The notes: generated by a model from the letters alone, not told the origin. 64,000 nucleotides of DNA from Ceratobasidium sp. AG-K (GCA_037039685.1 JAWNGF010000014.1:744001-808000), one strand, 5' to 3'; numbered from the stretch's first letter, positions 1-14,618 are shown. Numbers and translations: made by a program.

Positions 1-431
1 GGAGGAGAGTCTAGCATGTCAAGCAATCCATGTAACTGGTAGAACTCCGCATCAACACGCAGGTTTGCTAATGCGATATCGGGAGAGATGCTTGGAGGTA
101 GCCTATCGGCACGGATAGGTACAACACAGTAACCATTCAGATAGTCGACGATGATGCGGAACAGATGCGGATCGCGAGTAAGCTCAACCTCCTCCTCGCA
201 CTTGTCTAGTAGATGAAACGTAAAGTAGTTTGGGGAGTCAAAGTGAATCTGAGTCTTGGTCAACTTGAACACCTGATCTTCGAGAATAACTTTATAGGTG
301 TCATTGCCGTTGGCCATTGGTAAAGCTATCGGCTGCGAAACAATGTTGTGGCGAGTTCGGTCGATGTTAGGAGTAAAAGAACCGGAAATCAGCAACGTGT
401 TTTTGTCTTCGGGGGAAGAGCATTGACACAT
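1..431 (-). CDS. BTB/POZ domain protein, 3' part outside the window
   Basis: An uninterrupted reading frame of 143 codons runs from ATG at 431 off the left edge. From about residue 45 it reads as a BTB/POZ fold of the T1/KCTD kind: a K-V-I-L-E-D-Q-V-F strand, a F-D-S-P-N-Y-F-T segment, D-P-H-L-F-R-I-I-V-D-Y-L-N-G, then a helix containing A-E-F-Y-Q-L. Such domains mediate oligomerisation and often serve as adaptors for Cullin-3 ligases; the specific partner cannot be told. A second ATG at 316 sits right before the domain and could be the true start. The 5' end faces UTP25, with only 55 bp between the two start codons. Confidence 0.75.
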   Translation of the reverse strand, partial: MCQCSSPEDKNTLLISGSFTPNIDRTRHNIVSQPIALPMANGNDTYKVILEDQVFKLTKTQIHFDSPNYFTFHLLDKCEEEVELTRDPHLFRIIVDYLNGYCVVPIRADRLPPSISPDIALANLRVDAEFYQLHGLLDMLDSP

Positions 432-486
432 AGTTATTCAATTTCAGACAGGATAAGCGCCGGCTTCATGATCAACTAATACGATT

Positions 487-3127
487 ATGTCATCTTGTAG
501 CTCTCCTCAGAATTTTGACCACCACCACCAAATAATGCCGTCGCAAGACCCCACCACAGTGAAACTCCTAACGCTGCTCAATGTGAGCTCTCTCAAGTCA
601 AAGAGGATGTCACTCAAAACCAATGACTCACTCAACAAAGGAACATCCGAATCTACCACACCAAAGCGACGGAAGCTTGGAGGAAAGTTTATAAACAAAG
701 ACGAGACACATACGGAAGAAAATATGGACGACCTGGTGGAGTCAGAAGGAGAGCTGAATAGTAGTGATAGGGAAGACGAGGGTAAGTAAGGCTAGGCGGT
801 TCCATACTTTAGTTGACCCGTTTTGTCAGATGTGCCCGCGCTTGACGCGGATCCGTACGCCCGACATTTCGGTACTTCACAAGAATCACCGTCAATATTA
901 ACCCATGCTTCACGTACTGCGATCGACTCTGGCGAACTTGTTTCTCAAAAGCTAGACCTTGGCAGAGCAGCTGATGAATTGGGAACATCGGTTTTAGCAC
1001 TACCTGCCGGGGTTGAACCAGACACTGTAGGTCAATCATCCCGCCCAGCAACAGAATCTCATATACTTCGCAGGCCTCAACCAAACTCTCCTCAGTTATG
1101 TCCCACTATCAAGATGTGATGCTCCCGTATGTTGGCACATCACCAAAAGAGCATGACAAGGTGCGACGGCAGGTGTGCGATCATATTGTGCAGCATATTC
1201 AACGGTATTGAGGTCGACTTGTTATGTGTCACCCTGGTTGACCCGTGGTCCCTAGGCATCGAAAACGTATAATGGCCAACAATGCGCGTCTGTTGGCTCA
1301 CTCGAGGGCTGCCGCCGCCGCGACTGAAGCAGCCAAGACTAATCCCGGCTCATCCAAAATTTCAATACCGGACCCCCCGTCTGACGTTCGCGACCAAGGT
1401 GGGTTTGCTAGCCTTGCCGTGTGTAGGAGTGTATTGACAGGTATCAAAAGGTTTTACGCGCCCGACCATCTTGGTTTTGCTCCCGTTCCGTAATTCGGCT
1501 CTCGCGCTGGTAGACGCCCTCATCACCTCTCTTCAAGAATCCCAGAGCAAGAAAGCGGGTTCGGAAGCGAGCCCGCCTAAAACGGAGAATTACTCTCGAT
1601 TCCAAAACGAATATGGGCTCCCCACTGGGACAGAGGACAAACTCTTAAGTGCAGAACCTGGTGAGCTTGCTACTTGGCCCGCTTTTTCTGCGTATGGCCT
1701 GATGTTGGAGCCAGGAACTTACCCATCGGATCACGTCCGTAACTTTGCTGGCAACACCGATGATGCATTCCGCCTCGGGTTGCGTCTATCCAACAAGGGC
1801 AAGGGATGGAGATTGTTTTCTGGTTTCCTAAGCTCGGATATCATTATAGCAAGCCCCCTGGGGTTACGAATGGGTATTGAACGAGAAGGGTGCGTTTGGT
1901 TTGACTCGATCCTGCCCATATTCTAACTCGAGGTCTCGACAGCCCTCCAGATTTCCTTTCCTCCCTGGAAATCATGCTCATTGACCAACTCGACTGCCTC
2001 ACCATGCAAAACTGGGCTCACCTTACGCACATCCTCGAACTATGCAATATTCTTCCAAAAGAGGCTCATGGGGCCGATTTTGCGCGAGTGAGGGAGTATT
2101 GCTTGGATGGCCAGTGAGTTTTATGTCTTCAAGCCAAAGTATACTCTAATAATGTGGGTGATCTAGTTCAGGGTATTTGCGTCAGACGATCATGCTGTCG
2201 TCGTACGAGACACCTCAAATACGAGCATTATTCAACAACACTGCATTATTGAAAAATGTTGCGGGACGAGTTAGGCAGACCAGGCGGTATGGTGCGGTGC
2301 CGATTCCTGAGGGGATGACGATAGTGAGCTGCACACTAGCTTTCCATCGCTCTCCCGCTAATGTTCATATCATAGGACTGGGTAAAACTGGACTGTAATG
2401 ATCCTGCCAAAGAGCCCGACTTTCGATTTGAATACTTCAAAGAAAAGGCAGGTTACCCCTGAACCACTCAGCACAATTATAAACATTGTCAATTCTAGGT
2501 CGTTCCAAACCTCATGAACTCGGATCAAGCGCACACTCTCATTTTTGTTCCCTCGTATTTCGACTATCTCCGAGTGTATAACCACCTTGCTTCTCATGCA
2601 CCTTCGTCTGTCACCGGCATATCCGAGTACGTCACAATAAATCTCGAGTTGCTGGCAACTCATCCTCCCACAGGTATTCTTCTAACCAAGACATTTCTCG
2701 GGCGCGTCAAGCATTTTTTGCTGGAACACGTCCGATTCTTGTCATCACCGAGCGTTTCCATTTTTTCCGAAGGTACAGATTCACTATCGTCAGCCACCAA
2801 TCAGCTCAAGTCTAAATCCATCTATTCACTAGATACAAACTCCGAGCTGTGAAACACATATTGTTTTATGGGCCGCCCGATCACGCGCAGTATATTACTG
2901 AAATTCTCTCATTTCCGTTCTTGGACGAGGATACCGCCCCAGCCCCGAATGAGGTTAAAGTCGCGTGTTTATATTCTAAGTGAGTCCCTGGAACAGGTTG
3001 CCGCTCGAATGACGTCGAGATTCTGACGGTACAACTCAGGTTCGATTACATGCGACTCGAGCGAATCGAAGGAACGAAGGAAGCCGGGGCCATGTGCAGT
3101 GCTTCGGCGACGACAGTTCAGCCTTGA
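487..3127 (+). CDS. utp25: U3 snoRNA-associated protein 25 (UTP25), SSU processome
   Basis: UTP25 is a helicase-like, catalytically degenerate nucleolar protein of the small-subunit processome needed for 18S rRNA maturation. I can thread 12 exons with consistent phases: 487-781, 830-1026, 1074-1204, 1256-1398, 1451-1889, 1943-2113, 2167-2323, 2376-2447, 2499-2626, 2674-2772, 2833-2979, 3040-3127, giving 688 codons, close to the usual about 720. Family blocks are in order: R-D-Q-G-F-T-R-P-T-I-L-V-L-L-P-F-R, S-D-I-I-I-A-S-P-L-G-L-R, I-D-Q-L-D-C-L-T-M-Q-N-W, T-L-I-F-V-P-S-Y-F-D-Y, V-I-T-E-R-F-H-F-F-R-R-Y, and L-E-R-I-E-G-T-K near the C-terminus. The N-terminus is acidic and charged. ATG at 535 is an alternative start. 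Intron 8 must begin with GC (2448) to keep the frame. Confidence 0.93.
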
Positions 3128-4073
3128 TCAACACCATTATCTTTCAAAATATGTCAACACATTCAGCCTTGATTTAATTAATGTATTGTTCGACGACACG
3201 CAAGCATTTGACCGAGAAGTGAACTTTTCTGGGCCAGAAATCATATTTTGGACACATGCCCAGAATTTGAAGACTAACCACAACGAGCGAGGTTGAATAC
3301 GTTTAACCTTTGGCCGCATCGCCCTATCAAGGTGACTGGTTGCAAGACTCGTTCATATATTTGCCCTCCCGTTATTCCGTTGACTTCGAGATTTATTCTT
3401 AAATGCTCATTTTCTAACATCTTTCACATGCAACGAAACGATGGACCCGACCGGGCCGGGAGACATACAAGACAAGCCCTGATCGATGTAATCCAGCTCT
3501 TGCTTCGAATTCCCGCGGAGTGGCTAGGATCGGTCGCTCCTTGGAGTTTGTTGCCGAGCTAGCCGGGCGTTCTGACGCCACTACCAAGCCAGGCTCTGCC
3601 GCGAGCGTCGACGGTAACATGGCAGACAATGTTTGTCCTTGCAAAAACGGTCCATGAGCCATGTGGGCGTGGATGAGCCACTAATTCATGGATATGCAAA
3701 CGCCACCGGACGATAGAGTCAGGGCTAGATATGGCCACGATATCGATGGGTAAAGCTCGTGTCCCCCGCAGGGAAGTGCGCTAGTACTCCTATGGAAACC
3801 AAGTCTAAACTAGTGCTCCCGATGTCTCCAGGGCGCAACGTCGATCAAGTTTGGGTCGTATCGGGGGGACTGCGTACAGGGGGTCCAGGAACAAACTCCC
3901 AACCAAAAGATGTATTTTATTGACGAGTATGTATGATCCAACGAAACAAATACACTATTGCATATGTACAGCGATGCCGATGCCGAGTATAACCAAACGA
4001 CTGAGAAACAGAAAAACAGCAACAGTACTCCCAAACGCAAACATTACATCTCACAGATGCAAGTAATCCTACC
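3128..4073. other. Intergenic stretch, no gene seen
   Basis: This lies between the 3' ends of the convergent UTP25 and methyltransferase genes. Open frames here are short (up to about 89 codons), without a recognisable domain or spliceable continuation. It should hold both terminators, but I see no distinctive signal. Confidence 0.5.
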
Positions 4074-5392
4074 CTAGGCCTTAATACAGTGGATCATCAT
4101 GTACTTCCAAACCGTTTGGATCGTTGGATCCATCAACTCCTGCATCGCGCCTTCAATCGTGTCTCGCACCAACTCAGCATCCATCCCGCGTTCGAGTAGC
4201 ATTGGCGTAACGCTATACCATGCCGAGTGCCAGACCTCCTGTGCCATCCCGCCAATGCGCTGCATCAACGGATCAGGGTGCCACCGACCGTTTGGGAACG
4301 CTACGGGGCGAGTTTCGATATTCGTGAACCCGCGCTTACGGCGTTGGACTGGGGGTTGTCCGGCCGGGCTTCCCGGGGGAGATTGTGTGGTCCAGAGCTC
4401 CGAGTCGGGTGCGAGCCATTTGGGAACAAGTGGGAGTGAATCAACCATCACGCCCTGTGAACGCGCCGCCTCTTTAATCATTTCCAAGCCGGCATGGATC
4501 CGAGGTGCAGAGCCACATGCAGTGACGTCGGTATCGTACGCTTCATATATGTCGTATCCTAATTCGCCGATCAGCAATAGCCCACCTGGGCGGAGGACAC
4601 GGTGAAATTCGCGTAGGAGCAGGTCATAGTTTTTAACCTGTCAAGCCACATGTGAGTAATAAATTAAGCTAGTCGAAGCATTTAGGTGGATTTGTGAGAC
4701 ATACCCAGCAGACACAATCACGAGCATGAATTACATCAAACGACTCGTCGGGCTCCGCAAGGCCGGCATATAAGTCATATATTTCAAAAGTAACGTTGGG
4801 ACGCGGAGCATGGGGGACCATAGGAACGAGATCCAGGCTCGTAAAATGCGCATGTGGGAACTCAGTAGCCATCTCTTGAACCCTAAAAGTGTACATCAAT
4901 GGGGAACGCAGACAATCCCATACCATTGGGTCAGACAATGAAAATACCAGACACTTAGGGGACGCACCACGATCCTCCCTGGGTGCGCAAATCGAGCACC
5001 CTCGGGTGAGGCTTCGACCGCATCACCTCTTGCATAGGCCCCCAGTAGTTGGACCCAACAAGGAGCTTAAGGAACTCGTGGGTCTTTTCAAGACGGTCGT
5101 GCTCGGGCTCGTCGATGGGAAGTATTCTAGGAATGTTGTGATCTCTGGGAAACACTCGGCCATGTCGTTCCTGGTAAAAGTCTAGCCAGCGTATTAGGTA
5201 TGAGCGATTGTTGGATGAATGAGGGTGCTCACCGGAGACGTCTGACGATGTAATGGTGCTTACTGAGCGAGAGCTACAAGTCGACATGGTATCGCTATCT
5301 GAGTCGACATATTGCACCTGCTCGTTAACGCTGTCGTTGACAAAGTATACCGTGCCCTGCCGGTTGAACTCGTCGGTATATTGGATCTCCAT
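4074..5392 (-). CDS. Class I SAM-dependent methyltransferase
   Basis: Three exons join in phase: 5392-4968, 4882-4705 and 4637-4074, giving 388 residues. The N-terminal about 70 residues are Ser/Thr/Asp-rich. A helix with Y-W-G-P-M follows, then motif I (V-L-D-L-R-T-Q-G-G-S-W, split by intron 1), the acidic strand T-S-L-D-L-V-P, F-D-V-I-H-A-R-D (motif IV region) and L-R-E-F-H-R-V-L-R-P-G-G-L-L-L-I (post-motif). This is the layout of fungal LaeA-like/UbiE-type methyltransferases; the substrate is unknown. Two glycines of the usual D-x-G-x-G-G-G loop are R and Q here, which could weaken cofactor binding. ATG at 5446 is in frame but lies only about 40 bp from a TATA-like box, so the start at 5392 is preferred. 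Confidence 0.82.
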
Positions 5393-5483
5393 CGTGGAGG
5401 GGGGATAAGTGGGATGAGATGGGGTATTGGGCGAAGAGAGGGGCAAGAGAGAACCGGCCGAGAGACTTTATGACCGGGTCTTG

Positions 5484-5492
5484 GTATATAGC
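5484..5492 (-). promoter_or_regulatory. TATA-like box of the methyltransferase gene
   Basis: The minus strand reads CTATATACC here, 95 bp upstream of the chosen ATG. It is a good match to a TATA element; the transcription start is inferred only. Confidence 0.4.
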
Positions 5493-7582
5493 CAGGGAAT
5501 AATCCCGGGGGAAATTGAATCAAGGTTGGCACCACGTGGGCAGGTTCGTCCCGTATCCAACCAACCTCCATCCACAACGTTTCAGTGGATAGGTCCAAGA
5601 GCGTCTATCGGGAGACCTGACGCAGATGTCATTAATTTTTGGATATATCAAGCATGAACCAGCGCCACATCTGTCCCCCTGGGCTGCCGTGCTCCAGATG
5701 AAACGATCGGTGTCCGATTTCACGCTCTAAGGCATAAATATTTATCCATGGTCGACTCCAGACAACTGTCCTCTCGTTACACATTTCATCGTGCAGACAA
5801 TTGAACACAACCAAGGACGGCGACACTGGTTGGAAATTCTATCAGATGAGTAATCTACAAAAATGCCAAAACTATTTGTAGACAAAACAAGCAGACTTCG
5901 GTCAAGGACACATACCGTCTGGACCGCCTACCATGCTCTCGTTATCCGAGTCATCACGTCAATTTGCCAGTGGGTCAGCCAGATACAGATACAATTCCTA
6001 TCAATCACAGTGGAGTCTCAGGTTCGATAATAGAGATATCCCCTATCCTACAAGGTCCGGCGCCCAGTTGGGAGGTAAGGAGGAAACCCCTTCGTCCCGA
6101 ATAACCGAATGAACAGCATCGGAGGCTTTATAATGGAGCCTTGCCACGAGTTAGCCTCATGGTGGGATCTACATCCTGAAAAATTGACGTTGCCTGCCCT
6201 TTAGAGACGAGAAATGGTTAGGCTCCTCCATAGAAATTGCAATTGTTCTATGCAGTCGCCGAGTAGAGAAGGCTCCGGGAGTTGGCCGGTCACCGAGCAC
6301 AGGGCCAGATTGTTAGGGATCTACAAAAACGGATAGCGAATCAGTCGAGCTGGATCAATCGAGTTGCGTGGTGTAAACAGTGAAGAAGTCAGTAGGAACA
6401 ATTGGTATTTTGAGATTTTCGGCAGTACATTTGTATTGTATCCGATCCCTTGGTGGCATCACACTGTGTAGGGCGAGGAACGGACAACTCACAGTACATC
6501 CGATATCCGCTGACAGACTCGGTGCGGAGATGGTCGACGTCAAAAACCGGGTCAAACAGACAAATTTTTCAGCCACGTGATTGAAATAATGACACGGCAT
6601 TGGAAATGCTGAGGAGCGAACTTGCGCCACCGCACGCCACCTGGTCAAGTTTGAAACAGAAATCAGCGAATTACGATGTGTTGACCAATTCATGAGTTCA
6701 ACGTCCCGATACTTGGCACAGTCCCCAAGCCTAGAACTGGTATACGGAACCCAGCTCGGCGAGATCCGCCAGAGAACGGAGATTGTCCTATTCTCAAGTT
6801 GATTATCTAGGCAGATCGCGTGCACTGGTCACTGCGAGCTATTTTGGCCGCGGGGATAGCTTCACTGGTGGGTATTTTCGATTCCGTAGTCCAGGCTGTA
6901 CACCACCAATGTAATGTTGTTATTTAAGACATAAGGTGTGGTTTAGACACTACAGTATATGTAAGAATAAGTTGAGCTCGCGTATACTGATATCACAGGT
7001 GTTTGCGAGTATTGGGATGCGCCCGGGGAATTGTACAATCCGTGGGAAAGTGCAATTGAGTCCGGCCATAATTGTTCTGTCACACTCCTTCTTGAGATCT
7101 TTTTTTTTTAATTAAAAAAATCAAGTATATAGTTGCGGTAGGGACTGGCCCTATGCGGCAACTTTTGTATGGAGGACAACCAGAGAGGCAGAGAGGGAGG
7201 TAAAGAGAAAGCAGGCAAAAGGACCACTCAGCACGTAAAGGAAGAGAAAACTAACAAGAGGCTATAAATAACTAAGGACTATCTAAGCGACGATTTGAAG
7301 CGGCCTATGGCCTTGATAAAGTCAAACAGGGCTGGATGTGTCTTGAGATCTTGACAATTATGCGTGTTGGGCTCACTCACGTAGCGGTGGGACGTAGGGA
7401 GATGCATAGAGAGCGATCAGTACCCTCGTGTCAGTGGCCTACGTATCCACATACTCCTCGCACAATATTGAATAGAATCAGGCATTTCCCTTTTTGGGAT
7501 ACTACGCATACACATGCTCGGATAGAGCGGGGGACTAAAACTATAGCCAGTCGCTGCAGGACTTGACGCGGTCTGAAACCCC
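5493..7582. other. Intergenic stretch, no gene seen
   Basis: About 2.1 kb upstream of the methyltransferase and downstream of the GH43 gene. Frames reach 156 codons (6355-6825, minus) but show no family motif. An A/T-rich near-palindrome lies around 7100-7130 (a T run, TTAATTAA, an A run) and a purine-rich stretch follows at about 7175-7215. No RNA gene is recognisable. Confidence 0.45.
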
Positions 7583-9245
<1,663 letters not shown>

Positions 9246-10507
9246 AGCGACACCAGTCAAACGAACAGTTGAGTATACCCCCCCTTGCACAGTGCAGCGT
9301 CTCCTTTTAAAACAAGGCACCGCTCCCAGCGGCCCGCTGGCGGCCAACCCCTTCCACTATCTTTAAAATAAAATTTAAGCCCTACTTGGCATGTGAGCTT
9401 CAGCAATTCAACAACGGAATGGTTCTCCATCTCCATTCGTATTTGGCTGGTCAGATGATTGATCCTACGGAAAGCAAATGGGTAAGAGAACAAACAATCA
9501 ACTGCTTAGCGAGGCGATACCAAGGTACTAAATAGGCAACGGCTACTTGTTTTGGCATAAAGGCCGGGCAGCTGATACCACAGCATACGACCCGAAATTA
9601 TAACAAGCAGGTTTCGGAGCGGTGATTATTCCTTGAGTTCTACCGAGTTCTGCCAGCACGGAGCTCCATCACGTTATTGATCACTGTCCGCTTGATAGGG
9701 CATTGCTTTAGAGTAGTTGCTAAGTGAAATTTGTTTCACCGCTAAAGAACGCAGCTAACGAGCCCAACGGGGAGATTGAAACCTCATGATACGGTTCCGC
9801 GTTGGAGCCAAGCTCTTCGGAAGGATCCGATGTCCCATGACGTGATGGTGTGTTTGATCAGCTAAGCAGAAGCCATCAGTAGTAGGATGTAAACAACGCC
9901 GGGCTGATCCCTGGATTGATTTCGCTCCGGGCTCTCATAATGCCGCGTAGCTTGCTAGCGCAAGCCGCAGAAATGTATTCAACTTGAAGTAGCACTAATA
10001 AGGCAACGTACTGGAACCGGAAGTGCCTTGTACGCAGCGATGGCCCAAGATAAGTAGCTAAGCCGCAGCAAGCGAGTTGTTGACCATGCTACGAACCCAT
10101 AAAATCCAACTGCGGAACCTGCGAACTGGATTATCGGAAAACCCATATGGGCTAAAGTTAGATCTTGGCTAGGTAACCAGCGGCGTAATAGGAAGGTCGC
10201 AGGCCCAGTCGGGGTTAACTGAATATACGTGCCGGCGTTTGGGCAAGTGCCATGGTGAGGACCAATGAAAAGCGCCACGACTTTTAATTTTGTACACATA
10301 TCCTGTTAGAACACACCTCAATCGGCGAATGAAGCTCGGCCCAAACCATCTATTACCGATACTATTATACATTCACAAATACAATTTGACACTTGGCTTA
10401 GCTCCTTGCAACATTCTTCTTAAACTATTTTATAAGAACTACCGAGAGCCTATCAAAAACGCGGTTTGCCCCTCGATGACAGTCCGGACGGAAGCAGAGG
10501 TGTTTTA
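9246..10507. other. Intergenic stretch, no confident gene
   Basis: The first about 100 bp act as the GH43 promoter; the minus strand has a TTTTAAAA box about 60 bp before its ATG. A hydrophobic 106-codon minus frame (9979-10299) has no recognisable domain and is not called. Confidence 0.4.
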
Positions 10508-12720
10508 TTACATCCCCGATTCGAGAATGAGTGATCGGTGCTTCTCAGACCGAGGCTGGAATTCAAAATCGAATGGATTGAGTCCCCTAGCACCGTCAAA
10601 ATCAGGGATGCGACGCCATAAGTGATGGCAAGTAGGACTTGCAACACGAGAGCATTAGAGGAACTTTCAATACAAGGCTCTATCTCTCTCCCAATTTCGT
10701 CCTGCTTCTTCGAAAAGGTAAATGTGGCAAGCAAGGAAGCCACCGCGATGAAGACTGAGGCCTCTCCAAAGTGGAGTCCAGGGCATTTTCTGACCAGCGC
10801 TGATGTGAGGTAGCTGGGCCGAATCAAACAGAATACACTGACCGCCTTCCCCATCCAAAGGTCGGCACGGAAGGAACACTGGGATCTAGAAACCTGTCTG
10901 GGTTGAACACTTCTGGGTCTGGATAGATCTCTTCATCGCGACCGATGGCCCTAATAGATCCTGTTTGAATGCAGAGTGGCGACCTAGTAGGCGAGGACTC
11001 ACCATATGTTTCCCATTCTAGCCATTGTGAACGTTCAAACTCAGCATTGAGTGGTCAAAATCGATGGAACCGCCCAACTCACACGATAGTACCTTTTTCA
11101 ATATGGTATCCCCGATATTCATCGTCCTCAAAACAGACATGAGGGAGAGCTAATTCAAGTTAGGGCGGAGATGGACTAAATTTCTAATTGGGTTGGCAAG
11201 TTATCTCTTCACTCACCAGTTGGGAACACAGGGCGCCATCGAAAAAGTTCCTTGATCAAATTGTTGATGAAAGGTAGGCGTTCCCGATCTGTTATTACTG
11301 GAAGAACCGCTGGACCCAATGTCGAATCGATTTCTAATTGGGCTTTCTCTTGGATATGAGGGTTGAGAATCATAGCGGCAATGAAATTGATGAGCACACT
11401 CGCAGACTATCGGGAAGGTGAAATTAGTATGTAAGAAAAGACTTCGGTCCCATAATTACCGTATCAGTTCCACCTAAATGCTCAGCCTTAGCGATGCATT
11501 CGTATATGTGTCTAGCGTATGCTTACCTATGTAAACCGCTAAACCCATCTCCTTCAAACGATCATCCCTCTCTTCAAAGCTCAGGCCTGAAACCAATTGG
11601 TGTCCCTGGAGCAGATCGCCAATGATGGAGGGTTCTGAAGTTCCCGCCGCCTACGAGGAATGCATTTCGAAATCAAGCTACACAAAATTTGGGTATCGGC
11701 TTACGACTTGGGCCTTTGTCCATTCGAACGGTGCGTTCATCGCCTGAGTCTTCTGCTCTTTCCATTCACGAATAGTTTGTTTCCAGCCCGTGCCGGGGAA
11801 CCAATCTGGCACGTAATACAAAATGGGAAGCAAATTTACGTAAAAATCTGTCGGTTGAAGGCTCAGCATGCGATCTTAGACTGAGCGTCAAGCTTACTGG
11901 TCAACATCACGGCTTTGGTCCCATTGCTAGCTGCCTCTCGAATAGCCGTGAAGAATGGGTCGTGGTTGCTTTTGATACGATACCCGTACGCTAATTGAAA
12001 CATAGACGACGCCATCGCACTTGAGAGAGTTAGTTTGTATATTCGCGCCCAATTACGAGACCACTCACAAAAAGAATTGGTCCTTTATCTTCTCAAATGG
12101 ATGTTGGTTTTCCGACTCGTCAAGCAAACGCCGAAGAAGTGAGCTAGTTTGTTGTTCTTGCAGGTTATGAAACCGGGTAACCGATCTTGGGTTCAACCAA
12201 TTGCTCATCATCCGACGATGATGTCGCCAAATATCGTTATACCCAAGCATACCGGGGCTCCTAGCCCAATCGAGTCTAGGGGATAAACGGATGAGTTTAA
12301 TGCAATTCGGATAGTGCAACACACAGACTCACAAAACTTCCTTGAACATCAACGGACAAAGTCGATCTGAATAAAGTGATGAACGCTTGTCAAGGAGATC
12401 CGAGGCGGCCCGCGCTGAGTTGAGCACCAGGATGCGGTAGCCAAAGATCTTCAGATATATTATGTCGCCTGTTGAGTTGATGAGAATCCGAAAGTGAAGT
12501 ACGTGGAATGTTATTTACTTTTCAGTCGTTTTCCAAGAACCATGAACGCGAGATGTTCCAAACCAGGAGGAATTGAGAATAAATTTCCGACAAGAGGAAG
12601 AGACGTAGGGGAAGGTGGGTTGATCGGTTGCTGCTTTGTCGTTCGCCGCCGAAGGTATTGCAGAAGAACGATCGTTGATGCCGTCAGAATAGCATACCCC
12701 GCTACGCCTTCGTCTATCAT
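10508..12720 (-). CDS. Cytochrome P450 (P450-1), apparently intact
   Basis: A class II microsomal P450 of the fungal O-methylsterigmatocystin-oxidoreductase-like group, split into a dozen or so short exons. The N-terminus has a membrane anchor, then basic residues and a Pro-rich hinge (N-P-P-S-P-T-S-L-P-L-V-G-N). In order follow the W-R-H-H-R-R-M-M C-helix (12.2 kb), the I-helix core G-G-T-D-T (about 11.47 kb), the K-helix E-L-F-R (about 11.25 kb), P-D-R-F, and the haem loop F-G-W-G-R-R plus K-C-P-G across an intron near 10.8 kb. All segments found in the four sister P450s are present and no stop was seen inside an exon. The terminal exon ends L-I-L-E-S-G-M. It is next to TS-1 in the same orientation, so a role in oxidising a terpene is inferred. 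Confidence 0.85.
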
Positions 12721-14618
12721 TTTCCAAGGCTCGAGATGCGACTACAGTAGCTGAGGAAGGGGATTGATCAACGAATGGCTGGAGTATCACCTATCGACGA
12801 CTTTATTCGGATGTCCCAAGCCGCCAATATAAAATATGGTGCTTACTCGCTTGCCAACACCGGGTATCGTTCCGCTCAAAACGAGCCGTGCAATTGTACT
12901 TGCACGAACAATAACACTGTGGCATCCGTATTTGCTTGATCGAGAATAAGCTATCCACTAGGTCAATAATTGGGGCGTACCAGCAGCGACCTCCTATCGT
13001 AACCTTAACATCAACGTAGGGGGCGCCGCCATATTGTCGACCGTCAGTATGACCGTGCGACACATACACGTTTACCCGCTCGCGTTAATAAACCTATCTC
13101 CAGCTTAGTTCCAGAATACAATTTAGGGTCGTCATGTTAAGATATGGTGGGTACCCTTTTATTAAATCCATAACTTGGTGGGTTATCAGTTGAATTTACG
13201 GGTTTTACAGTGGACTAATTGGGAAGTTTGTTTGCCATAGAATATCTTGAAGTTCGCGTAGACAGGGAGGAATTAATAATATAGAGTATCATGTATAATT
13301 ACAAGGGATGAAGTAGGGCTGAGCTCTCCGAGCTTGGGAGTGGGCAAGCGCAGCGGGCAATGAGTTGAACGTGCCTGGATGGTGTTTGAAGAAGCGAGGG
13401 TGGGAAGCGGGTGCTGGCACAGCTGAGGAAAGCAAAAGCCATGCACTCGGCACCCCGGGTCACGTGGCATGTACCACGGATTAACCGACGGTTGCTGCCG
13501 CCGGCTGAAAATTGGCTGTGATGCTCATCTCCCACAACGGTCGCCGCAAGCTGCCGTCACAAGAGCAGGTGGCAAATACTTTAATGTTCTCAACGTGGGT
13601 AACTTGGGTCCCGTTGATATGGGTGCCAGGCCATTTTAAATTTCCTGAACATAACCGTCGCTTGATTATAATTTATGTAAACTAAACGCTCTTAAGCACT
13701 TGCAACCCAGCCAACCGCTGCTGTGATCCGCCTTAATTTCCTCCGCGTTGATTTGGCTGTTAATTGGCGCTGATTGATATAGCAGGAAGCCCCCTACCAG
13801 TTGGCGCTCATATACCCATGCCGAATGAAACACGTTCCCTACTTCACGCACAAAATAATGCAGCCGGTATGACCAACCATAAACATTCATCGTAACCTCA
13901 GCGTCTATTTTGAGCCCAGGAACATGTCCCGTGATAGTGGATTGTGTCTCCTCAATACTTCTAGTCAACACCTGCATACACGCTCCGAGTACTGGTGACC
14001 CTACTACTCATATTTTGTCGAAAGTGGAATTCAATGGCTTAAATCGATGAGGGGAATCCGTCACGGCTTTCAGGGCGCCGAAGTACGTGTATCTGCGGAC
14101 TCGGAGCCTCGGTGGGCAAATCACTCATTGGCACGTGGCTCCCAAGGCCACCCGGGACTTCCCCGGTTTCAATGTGTTTCCCTCCTTTACCTGTTGCTGC
14201 TTCTCAGCCTGATGAACCTACACTGGTCGTTGGCCCCTAGTCGGGCCTCGGCATCCTCGTCGCTTCCCGATTCCCCCGACCAAGGGTCTCACCCCACACA
14301 TCCTTTCTCAACCAGATGCCTCGTGCTCCTGTTCATCGGTGAATTTCATCCGTCAATCATGAATTAGTGCCGATAAGGAGAGGGCGCATCCTTTTTGATC
14401 GTATCAATACGGCTTGAGACGATGACCCGCTCTGTGTCATTGCTCCAGGGAGTACAAGCTCGTACGATTGGGTATGTAGGCACGTTTTAACCATTAACAG
14501 TATAGCAATTATTTCACCAGGATTCGTAGCACAACAATTACGAAAACAGTACAACATGAAATAAAATACAATGAGACCTAGCCACCAATCCCAAAAGAGC
14601 TCAGTCCTGAACCAGCGT
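12721..14618. other. Intergenic stretch with one doubtful small ORF
   Basis: Between P450-1 and the 3' end of TS-1. Apart from the small frame at 13666-13977, listed separately, I see nothing with coding character. Confidence 0.4.
13666..13977 (-). CDS. Hypothetical small protein, doubtful
   Basis: A 103-codon frame with balanced composition (a hydrophobic aromatic core around W-S-Y-R-L-H-Y-F and a C-terminal G-W-L-G-C-K-C). No domain or signal peptide is recognised, and no splice partner could be found upstream. It may be a gene remnant or chance. Confidence 0.22.
   Translation of the reverse strand: MQVLTRSIEETQSTITGHVPGLKIDAEVTMNVYGWSYRLHYFVREVGNVFHSAWVYERQLVGGFLLYQSAPINSQINAEEIKADHSSGWLGCKCLRAFSLHKL

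Noticed and set aside
6355..6825. 156-codon minus-strand frame between the methyltransferase and GH43 genes
   Set aside because: No domain, odd composition, no splice partner; probably chance.
9979..10299. 106-codon hydrophobic minus-strand frame
   Set aside because: It might suggest a membrane protein, but there is no family motif and no coding continuity around it.
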